Positions 51,841 to 60,376 of a DNA stretch of 64,000 bases are shown here, in pieces. Origin of the DNA: Pseudomonadota bacterium. Lineage in GTDB: Bacteria; Pseudomonadota; Alphaproteobacteria; Acetobacterales; Acetobacteraceae. The DNA is taken from NCBI GenBank assembly GCA_021781835.1, contig JAJXWD010000009.1:23339-87338 (forward strand), given 5' to 3'. The notes below the pieces were generated by a model, which was given only the letters and a program-made list of their open reading frames with translations, made no database searches and had not been told where the DNA came from. Positions within the stretch are counted from its first letter, which is position 1; each line of letters begins with the position of its first letter. The position numbers and the translations under genes were made by a program.

Positions 51841-52659
51841 CTAATTGAACAGGGCGTTGTAGAGGGCTTGCCAGCTCAGCTTGTCGGGCGCCAGGAGCAG
51901 GCCGCCTTGGGTGTCGGACGGGCGGTAAGGCGCGCCATCGAACCGCGCGCCATAGCCGCCGGCCTCGGCGTGGAGCAGCACGCCCGCCGCATGATCCCAG
52001 GGCAACAGCTTGCGAAACATCTGCACATGCACGTGGCCCGCCGCCAGCATGCGGTATTGGTGGGCGGCGCAGCGGTAATCGGTGACGGCGGCCAGGCGGT
52101 TCAGCCGGTGGAGCACATGGGAGCGCATGGGCTCTTGCATGTAGCGCCAGGACATCGACCCCACCATCTGCCCGACCGGGACGGGGCCGCAAACCCGCAG
52201 CCGGCGCTCGCTGCCGTCCTGGGCGCGCAGATATGCCCCCTGCCCTTTGAGCGCATAGGCGCAATCATCGCTCACGGGGTCGAAGATGAAGCCGGCCTGG
52301 ACCTCGTCATCCTCGACCAGGGCGGCGATGACGCCAAACAGCGGCAATTCGGCGGCGAAATTGGCGGTGCCGTCGATGGGGTCGAGCACCCAGACGCGGC
52401 CGGGGCCGCGCAGGCACTCAAGGCTCGCCTCGCCGCGCGAGACGGCTTCCTCGCCGATCACCTCATCGTCCGGAAACAACCGCTTGAGCCCCTGGGTGAG
52501 GACACGCTCGGCGGCTTCGTCGGCCACCGTGACGGGGTCGAGCGGGCCGGATTTGTCGCGCACGTCTTCACGCGCCAAATGCTTGAAGCGGGGCATGATT
52601 TCGGCCCGCGCGACATGGCGCAGCAGGGCGATGACGGTGGTGACCTCGATGGGCGTCAT
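51841..52659 (-). CDS. Inositol monophosphatase family protein
   Basis: 272 aa with the Li-sensitive phosphatase motifs: DPVTVADEAAERVL, VIGEEAV, WVLDPIDGTANFA and PWDHAAGVLLHAEAGG. These give the two-metal catalytic site for hydrolysis of inositol phosphate, PAP or fructose bisphosphate. It could remove 3',5'-PAP formed by the sulfotransferases, though motif data do not separate CysQ-like from SuhB-like activity. The ATG overlaps the hflX stop as ATGA; it is the last gene of hfq-hflX-IMPase. Confidence 0.9.
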   Translation of the reverse strand: MTPIEVTTVIALLRHVARAEIMPRFKHLAREDVRDKSGPLDPVTVADEAAERVLTQGLKRLFPDDEVIGEEAVSRGEASLECLRGPGRVWVLDPIDGTANFAAELPLFGVIAALVEDDEVQAGFIFDPVSDDCAYALKGQGAYLRAQDGSERRLRVCGPVPVGQMVGSMSWRYMQEPMRSHVLHRLNRLAAVTDYRCAAHQYRMLAAGHVHVQMFRKLLPWDHAAGVLLHAEAGGYGARFDGAPYRPSDTQGGLLLAPDKLSWQALYNALFN

Positions 52660-53936
52660 AGCGCTTCGAACCTCGCTTTATCGGCCGCGGAAAAACGCAC
52701 GGTGAGGCGGACGCGGTCTTCGTGATCCTCACGCGAGACCACCTCGCCATGGCGGTAGGCCCAGGCGAGCCTGGCGCCGTCGGTTACCGGAATGTCGGTC
52801 TCGACCAGCTCCATATGGGCGGAAAGGCGCTGGTCGATGATGGCTTGCAGGCGGGGCAGGCCCTCGCCCGAAAGGGCGGAAACCGCCACGCCCTCGGCCT
52901 GCACCACCTCGGCCACGCCGCCCAGCAGATCGGCTTTGTTCAGCACCTCGAGCGTGCGGTCCGGCCAGGCTTCATCGAGCGCGCCATCGCGCGCCAGGCG
53001 GGCCAGCACGGCGCGCACATCGCGCGCCTGGGCTTCGGTGTCGGGGTGGGAAATGTCGCGGACATGCAAAAGCAGGTCGGCCTCGGCCACCTCCTCGAGC
53101 GTGGCGCGGAAGGCGGCGACCAGTTCGGTCGGCAGATCGGAGATGAAGCCGACCGTGTCGGAGAGGATGATCTGGCGGCCCGACGGCAAGGTGAGGCCGC
53201 GCATGGTGGGGTCGAGCGTGGCGAAGAGCTGGTCTTGGGCATAGACCGTGGCGCCCGTTAAGGCGTTGAACAGGGTGGATTTGCCGGCATTGGTGTAGCC
53301 GACCAGCGCGACGATGGGATAGGGCACTTTTTTGCGCGCGCCGCGATGCAGGCCGCGCGTGCGGCGGACCTCGTCAAGCTCGGATTTGAGCTTGACGATG
53401 CGCTCGCCGATCAGACGGCGGTCGGCCTCGATCTGGGTTTCGCCGGGGCCGCCCAGAAAGCCGAAACCGCCGCGCTGGCGCTCGAGATGGGTCCAGGACC
53501 GGACCAGGCGGGAACGCTGATAGTCGAGATGAGCGAGTTCGACCTGCAACGCGCCTTCGCGCGTGCGGGCGCGGGCGCCGAAAATATCCAGGATCAACCC
53601 CGTGCGGTCGATGACCTTGGCACCCCAGGCTTTTTCGAGGTTGCGCTGCTGCACGGGGGTGAGGGCGGCATCGACCACCACCACATCGACCGCGAAGGCG
53701 CGCAGGGACGCCGCCGCGATCTCGACCTGGCCCTTGCCGAGCAAGGTGGCCGGGGTGAGGCCGCGCAGGAAAAATACCTGCTCATGGACGATGACCAGCC
53801 CAATGGAGGCGGCCAGACCCACCGCCTCGGCCAGACGGGCCTCGGGCGTGCGGATCCGTCCGGCCTCATGGGCCGCCTGCTTGTCCCAGGGGAGCAGAAT
53901 CGCCGCCCGCTTTGGCGGCGGCGCGGTGTCTTTCAT
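52656..53936 (-). CDS. hflX: Ribosome-associated GTPase HflX
   Basis: 426 aa. The N-terminal HflX domain ends in the conserved GPGETQIEADRRLIGERI region; the G domain has P-loop VGYTNAGKSTLFN, switch DTVGFISDLP and NKAD. HflX splits stalled or heat-damaged 70S ribosomes. It follows hfq by 12 nt, the common hfq-hflX pair, and overlaps the phosphatase gene downstream. Confidence 0.96.
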   Translation of the reverse strand: MKDTAPPPKRAAILLPWDKQAAHEAGRIRTPEARLAEAVGLAASIGLVIVHEQVFFLRGLTPATLLGKGQVEIAAASLRAFAVDVVVVDAALTPVQQRNLEKAWGAKVIDRTGLILDIFGARARTREGALQVELAHLDYQRSRLVRSWTHLERQRGGFGFLGGPGETQIEADRRLIGERIVKLKSELDEVRRTRGLHRGARKKVPYPIVALVGYTNAGKSTLFNALTGATVYAQDQLFATLDPTMRGLTLPSGRQIILSDTVGFISDLPTELVAAFRATLEEVAEADLLLHVRDISHPDTEAQARDVRAVLARLARDGALDEAWPDRTLEVLNKADLLGGVAEVVQAEGVAVSALSGEGLPRLQAIIDQRLSAHMELVETDIPVTDGARLAWAYRHGEVVSREDHEDRVRLTVRFSAADKARFEAL

Positions 53937-53948
53937 CGGGCGGTCGGG

Positions 53949-54296
53949 TCAGTCCTGTTCGGGGTCGTATTGCGGCTCGGCGGCGGGGCGGCTGAGCTTG
54001 AGCGTGGAGCCGGAAACCGACGCGCCAGCCGTTTCGGCCGGGACCGGGGCGCCGCCTTCGGTGCGCGCGGCATCGAACAGCATGATGGGCGCGCCGGGCA
54101 TGACGGTGCTGATGGCATGCTTATAGACAAGCTGCGTATGACCGTCCCGGCGCAGCAGCACCGAGAAATTGTCGAACCAGGTGATGACGCCCTGAAGCTT
54201 CACGCCGTTGACCAGGAACACCGTCACCGGTGTCTTGCTCTTGCGAACGTGATTCAGGAACACATCCTGTACATTTTGGGATTTTTCGTTAGCCAC
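53949..54296 (-). CDS. hfq: RNA chaperone Hfq
   Basis: 115 aa from a GTG at 54294-54296 with AAGGAA about 9 nt upstream. The Sm1 region [22 protein letters not shown] and Sm2 motif LVYKHAIST are fully conserved. It forms a hexameric ring that mediates sRNA-mRNA pairing. A 45-residue low-complexity C-terminal tail (Ala/Pro/Glu-rich, ending EPQYDPEQD) makes it longer than most alphaproteobacterial Hfq (about 80 aa). The presence of Hfq makes sRNA loci such as the AT-rich gap plausible. Confidence 0.96.
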   Translation of the reverse strand: MANEKSQNVQDVFLNHVRKSKTPVTVFLVNGVKLQGVITWFDNFSVLLRRDGHTQLVYKHAISTVMPGAPIMLFDAARTEGGAPVPAETAGASVSGSTLKLSRPAAEPQYDPEQD

Positions 54297-54564
54297 GGCG
54301 GATTCCTTGTTTTTGTCGCCCCCCCCGGGGCGAAATCTGGTTACTCGATAGCGTTTAAAATTCAAGTTTATGGCAGCGGCGTGGCGCGCCATGCCTGGAG
54401 CGCTAAATATCCGCTCCGCCGCGCCGCCGCAACATGAGCGCGGATTTATTCTCGGTTATTCTGGAAAACGCCCATGGTTTGTTCAGATTCGGGACAATAA
54501 CGCGGGATATATTTTGGCTACGATCCGGTTTCACCCCACGCCTGAACGAAACAGGCCGGCATGG

Positions 54565-55566
54565 TTAAAACTGCCCCGACATGGCGAAGGAACCGAACTC
54601 GTGAAAGGCGCCGGGCTGGCCGTGATAGCGGCGGGTCTGGAACAGCTCGGTGTAGGAAAAGCGGAAACCGTGCCAGATGAAGGCCGCGCCAACCGCGAAA
54701 CTGCCGACCACGGGGGTGGCATCGACATGGCGGCTGGTGTGGAAATCCGAGCCTTGCAGGGTTTCATCATGCCCGACCACGCGGCCATAGGCGCCGGCAT
54801 AGAGATACCAGGCGGTGGGGCCGGTGGTGATGAAGGCATCGCCCCCGCCGCTGGCGGGCTGGAGCAGCGGGGCGCCGAAATCCTCGTCCAGCCCCTGGCC
54901 GATGCGCACCGACAGGCCCGGCTGGAGATAATCCTGTGTCAACCCAGCCATGCCGGAAATACTGGGCAGGGCATCGGCTTCCAGGCCGCCCACATGCCCG
55001 AGCGGCGCCCGCCAGATGCGCGCGGCATAGAGATCGACCGCGGGCTCGGTGGGCAGCTGGTAGGCCCAGCCATGGGTGGCGCCCTGACCAATGAGGCTGT
55101 GGAAATTATTCTGCACGATCTCGCCGCCGGCATCCTTGCCGATCACCCCGGCATCGAGGGTGGCCATGGTGCGGGTGCTGGCGGTGTCGGCGACCAGCCC
55201 GAGCTGGGCAACCAGATAGCCGGCATAGGGCTCGCCATGGGGGCTGGGGTCGATGGCCTGGGTGTCGGCCGGGGTGTAGAGTTGCTGGAGCAGCCCGAGG
55301 CTAACCCGCTCATCGCCCGGGCCAAGCACCGTTTGGCCAAAGCCCGACAGCCAGCCGGGCACCTCGCCGGCCGGCGAGGTCCAGCCCACATGCAGGCCGT
55401 TGACATAATAGCGGTCGGTGCGGCCGGTGAAGCCGATCGAGGCGTTTTCATCCTGGAGGGTCCAGATGCCAGCCTGGCTGTTGAAGCTTTGCGCATGGGC
55501 GCCAGCCGCGCACAACACGCCCGCCCCCAGCGCCAGACCAAGCAAAGCCCGTGATGATTGTGCCAA
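54565..55566 (-). CDS. Outer-membrane lipid A deacylase LpxR-like protein (DUF2219)
   Basis: 333 aa from a TTG at 55564-55566, chosen because AGGGGG lies about 7 nt upstream and a signal peptide (SSRALLGLALGAGVLCAAGAHA) begins at once; no ATG or GTG fits. The mature start has DENASIGFTGRTDRYYVNGLHVGW, the LpxR active-site region with D/N and T-D-RYYTNG, and NNFHSLIGQGATHGWAYQL gives the catalytic His. The C-terminus ends in a phenylalanine, as for beta-barrels. LpxR removes the 3'-acyloxyacyl group of lipid A. Confidence 0.82.
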   Translation of the reverse strand: MAQSSRALLGLALGAGVLCAAGAHAQSFNSQAGIWTLQDENASIGFTGRTDRYYVNGLHVGWTSPAGEVPGWLSGFGQTVLGPGDERVSLGLLQQLYTPADTQAIDPSPHGEPYAGYLVAQLGLVADTASTRTMATLDAGVIGKDAGGEIVQNNFHSLIGQGATHGWAYQLPTEPAVDLYAARIWRAPLGHVGGLEADALPSISGMAGLTQDYLQPGLSVRIGQGLDEDFGAPLLQPASGGGDAFITTGPTAWYLYAGAYGRVVGHDETLQGSDFHTSRHVDATPVVGSFAVGAAFIWHGFRFSYTELFQTRRYHGQPGAFHEFGSFAMSGQF

Positions 55567-55737
55567 GCTATACCCCCTGAAATCGACGACGGCGGAATCG
55601 GTCGGACGATTATAGAGCAATCCCCCCCTGGTTTGAAACCGCCCGCCCGATTCGGCCGGCCGGAAACTTTTCGAGATTTTTACAATTTGTGCGGATTGAG
55701 CTTGGCAAGCGGGCAATTATGATGCATCATAATTTAC

Positions 55738-56702
55738 ATGACCCGGGAAACCACCCTCACCCCCCAAATGGCCGAACAGGCCGCGGCCCGGCTGGGACTT
55801 GCCGGGCCGGTGGAGCTGCTGGCCTCGGAGCGGGATTTGACCTACCGGCTGCTGAGCGGCGGGCATGGCTATGTGCTAAAAATCTGCCATGCCGAGGAAG
55901 CGCCCTGGGTGGTGGCGTTTCAGCTGGGCGCGTTGCGGCATTTGGCCCAGCGGGCGCCCGGGGTGCCGGTGCCGCGGGTGCTGGCCCATGCAAGGCTGGG
56001 CTATGAGGACGGGCTTGAGCGCGAGACCTATGTGCTGAGCTGGCTGGACGGCGCGCTGCTGAGCCGCCACCGGGGCGGGCGGGCGCAGGCGGCCGCGCTG
56101 GGAACGGTGATGGCGCGCATGTGCCGTGCGCTGGAAGACCTGCCCCCGCCCCCGCCCCGCCCGCGCAGCTCTGGGATGTGGCCCAGGCGCTGCAAATCCG
56201 CCCGCTGCTGGCCGAGATCGAGCCCGGCCCCGCGCGGCTGGCCGGCGCCGTGCTCGATGAGTTCGAGGCGCGCATCAAGCCCGTGCTCGACGCCCTGCCC
56301 CGTCAGGTCATTCACAATGATTGCAACCCGCATAATGTGTTTGTCGATCCGGCGGCGCCTGCGCGCATTACCGGGATCATCGATTTTGGCGACCTGACGG
56401 TGGCGCCGCGCATGTGCGATCTGGCGGTCGGGCTGTCTTATCAGATGCAGACGGCGGAACTGCGCGCCACCATTCCGGCCTGGCTCGCCGCCTATGAGGC
56501 GGTGGCGCCGCTGCACCCCGGGGAGCGCGCCGTGCTGGCGGGGCTGATCCGGACCCGCATGGCGATGACGGTGGCCATTTCCTCGTGGCGGGCGGCGCGG
56601 GCGCCGGAAAATGCGGCGTATCTGCTGCGCTACCGGGCCGGGGCCATGGCCTGCCTGGAAGCGGGGGACGGGATTTTCGCGGGAGTTTTCGGCGATGAGT
56701 GA
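55738..56702 (+). pseudogene. APH-family small-molecule kinase, interrupted by a frameshift
   Basis: Two frames make one protein of about 320 aa: the first (55738 to about 56140) has the N-lobe LTYRLLSGGHGYVLKICHAEE and ETYVLSWLDGALL; the second (about 56150-56702) has the catalytic loop VIHNDCNPHNVFV and IIDFGDL. The shift, equal to loss of one base, lies in a C-rich stretch (C runs of 5, 5, 4, 3 at 56142-56163). It may be a real mutation, a slippage site or an assembly error. The pairing with a phospho-lyase-type aminotransferase matches hydroxylysine kinase (HYKK/AGPHD1) with PHYKPL; the end overlaps the next start by 8 nt. Confidence 0.8.
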
Positions 56703-57897
56703 TCTGATCGAGCGGCGGCGGGCACTGCTTAGCCCCTCTTACCGGCTGTTTTACGACCGGCCCGTGCAGCCGGTGCGGGGCGAAGGCGCGTGGCTTTACG
56801 AGGCCGACGGCACCAGGCTGCTCGATGCCTATAATAATGTGGTGCCGGTGGGGCATTGCCACCCGCGCGTGGTGGCCGCCATGGCCGCCCAAAGCGCCCT
56901 GCTCAACACCCATACGCGCTATCTGCACCAGGGGATTTTGGACTATTCGGCGGCGCTGCTGGCGAAGTTTCCGGCCGCGCTGGCCCGGGCAACCTTTACC
57001 TGCACCGGCTCGGAGGCAAATGATCTGGCGATCCGCGTGGCGCGGTTTGTCACGGGGGGGACGGGAATTATCGTGACCGGCAACGCCTATCATGGCGTGA
57101 CCGGGCTGACGGCGGAGATTTCGCCCTCGCTGGGCGAGACGGTGGCCTTGGGGGCGCATGTGCGCACCGTGCCCGCCCCCGCGCCGGGGGTGGCGTTTGG
57201 CGCCGAGGTGGCGCGCGCCTGCGCGGATCTCTCGCGCCACGGCATCAAGCCCGCGCTGCTGATCGTGGATACGGTGTTTGCCTCGGACGGGGTGTTTACC
57301 GATCCTGCGGGGGTTTTGGCTCCCGCCGCCGCGGCCATCCGCGCGGCGGGCGGGTTGTTTCTGGCCGATGAGGTGCAGCCCGGTTTCGGCCGGCTGGGCG
57401 AGGCGTTTTGGGGCTTTGCCCGCCATGGCGTGGTGCCCGACCTGGTGAGCATGGGCAAGCCGATGGGCAATGGCTACCCCGTGGCCGGGCTGGTGGCGCG
57501 GCCCGAGCTGATGGCCGAATTTGGCGAAAAAATCCGCTATTTCAACACGTTTGGCGGCAACCCGGTGGCCATGGCGGCGGCGCGGGCGACGCTTGAGGTG
57601 ATCGAGGCGGAAGGCTTGCAGGACAACGCCCTGAAAATGGGCGCGGCGTTGCGCGCCGAGCTCAGCGCGCGGACGGCTGTGCGCGCGGTGCGGGGCGCTG
57701 GGCTGTTTTTGGGGGTGGCGCTGGAGAGCGGCGCCTTGGCGAGCCGGGTGGTGAACCGCATGCGCGCGCTGGGCGTGCTGATCTCGACCTCCGGGCCGGC
57801 CGGCGATGTGCTCAAAATCCGTCCGCCCTTGGTGTTGAGCGAGGACCAGGCCGCGCTGCTGGTGGCGGCCTTTGACAAGGCGGTGGCCGATGGATGA
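56695..57897 (+). CDS. Class III aminotransferase-fold phospho-lyase, PHYKPL/AGXT2L-like
   Basis: 400 aa. LDAYNNVVPVGHCHPRVVAAMAAQ, FTCTGSEANDLAIRVAR, DEVQPGFGRLGEAFWGF and the PLP-lysine motif VSMGKPMGNGYPVAG match the AGXT2L1/AGXT2L2 group better than ordinary transaminases. Members of that group split O-phosphoethanolamine or 5-phosphohydroxy-L-lysine into an aldehyde, ammonia and phosphate. The kinase directly upstream would make the phosphorylated substrate. Start overlaps the kinase stop; stop overlaps the GntR start by 8 nt. Hydroxylysine, ethanolamine or another amino alcohol is inferred, not shown. Confidence 0.83.
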   Translation: MSDLIERRRALLSPSYRLFYDRPVQPVRGEGAWLYEADGTRLLDAYNNVVPVGHCHPRVVAAMAAQSALLNTHTRYLHQGILDYSAALLAKFPAALARATFTCTGSEANDLAIRVARFVTGGTGIIVTGNAYHGVTGLTAEISPSLGETVALGAHVRTVPAPAPGVAFGAEVARACADLSRHGIKPALLIVDTVFASDGVFTDPAGVLAPAAAAIRAAGGLFLADEVQPGFGRLGEAFWGFARHGVVPDLVSMGKPMGNGYPVAGLVARPELMAEFGEKIRYFNTFGGNPVAMAAARATLEVIEAEGLQDNALKMGAALRAELSARTAVRAVRGAGLFLGVALESGALASRVVNRMRALGVLISTSGPAGDVLKIRPPLVLSEDQAALLVAAFDKAVADG

Positions 57898-58564
57898 CAT
57901 GCCCGCCCCGCCGCGGGAGAATTTGAGCGAGGGCACGTATCAGGTGCTCAAGGCGGCGCTGATGCGCGGGCGGTTCCGGCCCGGCGAACGGCTGAAAATC
58001 CGCGATCTGGCCGCCGAGTTCTGCACCAGCGTGACGCCGGTGCGCGATGCGCTCTGGCGGCTGGTGCAGGATGACGGGCTGGAATTCCGCTCGGCGCGCG
58101 ATATCCGGGTGCCGGCGCTCTCGCGCGCCGATTATCTGGAAATCCGCGCCATGCGCGTGGCGCTGGAAGGGCTGGCCGCGCGCCAGGCCGCCACCCAGGC
58201 CAGCGCGGCGGACCTGGACGGTCTGGCCTTGCTGCTCACGCGCCACGAGGCGGCTTTGGCCGAGGGCGAGCATCTGGACGCGCTCAGCGCCAACCAGGAA
58301 TTTCATCTGGCCCTGGCGGTGTGCGCGGGCATGCCGATTTTGGCCGCCACGCTCGAGCGGCTGTGGCTGCGCATGGGGCCGCTGATCGCCCAGAATTTTG
58401 GCGCCCGGGAGCGCGGCATGATCGAGCACCATTACCCGGTGCTCGACGCCCTGCGCGCGCGCGACGGCGACGCGGCGGCCATGGCCATTGCCCGCGACAT
58501 TGTCGAGGGCGGCAAGGGATTGCTTGATTTTTTAACAGGCGCGGAGGCGCAGACCCATGACTGA
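57890..58564 (+). CDS. GntR-family regulator, FCD subfamily
   Basis: 224 aa from the ATG at 57890 (an upstream start at 57872 would overlap further). Winged HTH GTYQVLKAALMRGRFRPGERLKIRDLAAEF..TPVRDALWRL is followed by an FCD effector domain with metal-site residues (EFHLAL, HHYPVLDALRARDGDAA). By position it represses the kinase/phospho-lyase/SDR operon and senses a pathway intermediate. Confidence 0.88.
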   Translation: MDDMPAPPRENLSEGTYQVLKAALMRGRFRPGERLKIRDLAAEFCTSVTPVRDALWRLVQDDGLEFRSARDIRVPALSRADYLEIRAMRVALEGLAARQAATQASAADLDGLALLLTRHEAALAEGEHLDALSANQEFHLALAVCAGMPILAATLERLWLRMGPLIAQNFGARERGMIEHHYPVLDALRARDGDAAAMAIARDIVEGGKGLLDFLTGAEAQTHD

Positions 58565-59297
58565 CACCAGACCCGTAATGCTGCTGACCGGCGCCAGCCG
58601 GGGCATTGGACATGCCACCGTCAAGCTGTTTCAGGAGCGCGGCTGGCGGCTGCTGACCGTTTCGCGCCAGCCCTTTTCGCCCGAATGCCGCTGGCAGGAG
58701 GCCAGGGAGAGCCATATCCAGGCCGATCTCGAGGATCTCTCGGCGATTCCGGCGCTGGCCGAGATTGTGCGCGGGCGGCTGGCGAACGGCAAGCTGCAGG
58801 CGCTGGTGAACAATGCCGGCATCTCGCCCAAGGGCCCAAATGGCGGGCGGCTGGGCGTGATGGGCACGGATGCCGGGCTCTGGACCAAGGTGCTCAATGT
58901 CAATCTGGTTTCGACCGCGCTGCTGGCGCGCGCCTTGATGCCCGAGCTGGAGGCCGCGCGGGGCTCGATTGTCAATGTCACCTCGATCGCGGGGTCGCGG
59001 GTGCATCCGTTCGCGGGGGTGGCTTATGCCTGCTCAAAGGCCGCCTTGGCGGCGCTGACGCGCGAGATGGCGCATGAGTTTGGCGGCCGGGGCGTGCGGG
59101 CGAATGCCATCGCACCCGGAGAGATCGCGACCTCCATCCTCTCGGAGGGCACGGATGAGCTGGTGGCCGCCGAGGTGCCGATGAAGCGGCTGGGCACGCC
59201 CAGGGAAGTCGCGGAGACGATTTATTATTTGTGCACGGACCAATCGTCTTATGTGAACGGCTCGGAAATTCACATCAATGGCGGGCAGCATGTGTGA
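58557..59297 (+). CDS. Short-chain dehydrogenase/reductase
   Basis: 246 aa classical SDR. NAD(P) motif LLTGASRGIGHATV, NNAG at LVNNAGIS, catalytic Ser in VNVTSIAGSR and YACSK as YxxxK; ends HINGGQHV. The start overlaps the GntR stop by 8 nt, so it belongs to the same operon and may oxidise or reduce the aldehyde or hydroxy intermediate of the kinase/phospho-lyase pathway. Confidence 0.9.
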   Translation: MTDTRPVMLLTGASRGIGHATVKLFQERGWRLLTVSRQPFSPECRWQEARESHIQADLEDLSAIPALAEIVRGRLANGKLQALVNNAGISPKGPNGGRLGVMGTDAGLWTKVLNVNLVSTALLARALMPELEAARGSIVNVTSIAGSRVHPFAGVAYACSKAALAALTREMAHEFGGRGVRANAIAPGEIATSILSEGTDELVAAEVPMKRLGTPREVAETIYYLCTDQSSYVNGSEIHINGGQHV

Positions 59298-59310
59298 GGC
59301 GGCGGCCTGC

Positions 59311-59416
59311 TAGAGCGGGATGCGTTATGACGCACCCGCTCCAGTCATATTTTGACGATCAATTTCATTGGTTTAACTTGCGTCTGTCGACTCAAGCCAA
59401 ACCAATATTGATCTAA
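59311..59416 (+). repeat. Dispersed palindromic repeat, full-length copy 5
   Basis: 106 bp from TAGAGCGGGATGCGTTATG to TTGATCTAA. Hairpin 1: GAGCGGG(A)TGCGT / ACGCACCCGCTC; hairpin 2: GATCAAT-TTC-ATTGGTTT..CTTG / CAAG..AAACCAAT-ATTGATC. It lies between the convergent SDR and SCO genes and is the cleanest copy. Confidence 0.85.
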
Positions 59417-59428
59417 TGCCATCGCACT

Positions 59429-60034
59429 CTACTGACCGGCGACGGCCGTGAGATCCTGGGCGATGCCGGTGATGTCGGGCTTGCCGGCATCGAGCCCAGC
59501 GACGATGAACGCGGCCTGGCCCTGGGCGTTGAACACATAAATGCTCGAGGTGTGGGACACCGTGTAGGTGGGGGTTGTGGTGACGCTGTAGGCGACACGG
59601 TAGCGCCGCGCGAGGCGGGCGAGCTGGTCTGGCGTGCCGCGCAGACCGATGACATTGGGGCCGAAAATGGCGGCATATTTGGCCAGCTGGGTGAGGTTGT
59701 CGCGGTCGGGATCGACGGTGACGAACAGCACCGCGAGGTTGGCGGCCGCCGGGCCCATCTGCTTCTCGATGCGGGTGATGTCGAACATCGTGGCGGGGCA
59801 GAGATCGGTGCATTGCGTGTAGCCGAAATAAAGCAGCACGGTGCGCCCGCGCAGAGCGTCGGCGGTGAGCGGCTTGCCGGTGGCGGCGTCGGTCATTTGG
59901 AAGCTGAGGTCGGGCATGATGCCTTGGACGCTGACATCTTGCGGTGAGACCAGCCGGTGATGGCAGGCGGTGAGCACCGACAGGGCGAGCGCCAGAAGCG
60001 GGAGACGGAAAAACGGGGCGGTGAAGGCGCGCAT
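59429..60034 (-). CDS. SCO1/SenC-family copper chaperone lipoprotein
   Basis: 201 aa from the ATG at 60034; the longer frame upstream is not family-like. A hydrophobic N-terminus with lipobox VLTAC anchors it to the membrane. The thioredoxin-like fold has the copper-binding CTDLCP (CxxxC) in [23 protein letters not shown], and the distal histidine in [15 protein letters not shown] proteins deliver copper to the CuA site of cytochrome c oxidase. No oxidase gene is in the window. The stop lies 13 nt from a dispersed repeat. Confidence 0.92.
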   Translation of the reverse strand: MRAFTAPFFRLPLLALALSVLTACHHRLVSPQDVSVQGIMPDLSFQMTDAATGKPLTADALRGRTVLLYFGYTQCTDLCPATMFDITRIEKQMGPAAANLAVLFVTVDPDRDNLTQLAKYAAIFGPNVIGLRGTPDQLARLARRYRVAYSVTTTPTYTVSHTSSIYVFNAQGQAAFIVAGLDAGKPDITGIAQDLTAVAGQ

Positions 60035-60376
60035 GAGGGCAATGTTAGCAAGGCCGCGCCCAGGGGCAAGGGGGGCGCGCTGAGGGCCGCCACCCCGGCC
60101 TTGCGAGCAAACTTCTGGCCAAGCCAGGCGGGATGGGCTAGAGAGCGGCCAGCCCGCCATGGTGGCGGGTGCAAAACACGGCCGGCTGGGGCGAGATTAC
60201 CCTCTGTCAGGCAGTTTCGCCGGGGCTTGGGCTCAAAGCGGCGTTTCCGGCCACATGGTCCGTGGTTGTGGGGCACACCCCACGCCAGACCCTGCCGCCC
60301 GAGGCGCCGCCCGCACGACCGGAGAAGCGCCCGACGGTGGAAATCCGCGCTCCAGGGCCGTTTCTGGAGTTTTTAC
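60035..60376. other. 342-bp divergent region between the SCO gene and pnp
   Basis: No gene found; rpsO, the usual neighbour before pnp, is absent. The pnp-proximal half looks like a structured leader: stem GTGGGG-CACA-CCCCAC at 60268-60283 and the RBS-covering hairpin at 60350-60369. Confidence 0.65.
60350..60369 (+). promoter_or_regulatory. Hairpin sequestering the pnp ribosome-binding site
   Basis: CTCCAG (60350-60355) pairs with CTGGAG (60364-60369) around an 8-nt loop. GGAG of the second arm is the Shine-Dalgarno, 7 nt before the ATG. It suggests translational control of pnp. Confidence 0.5.

Noticed and set aside
60035..60376. Search for rpsO or a tRNA in front of pnp
   Set aside because: No S15-like reading frame on either strand and no cloverleaf-like sequence; the region is leader and promoter.
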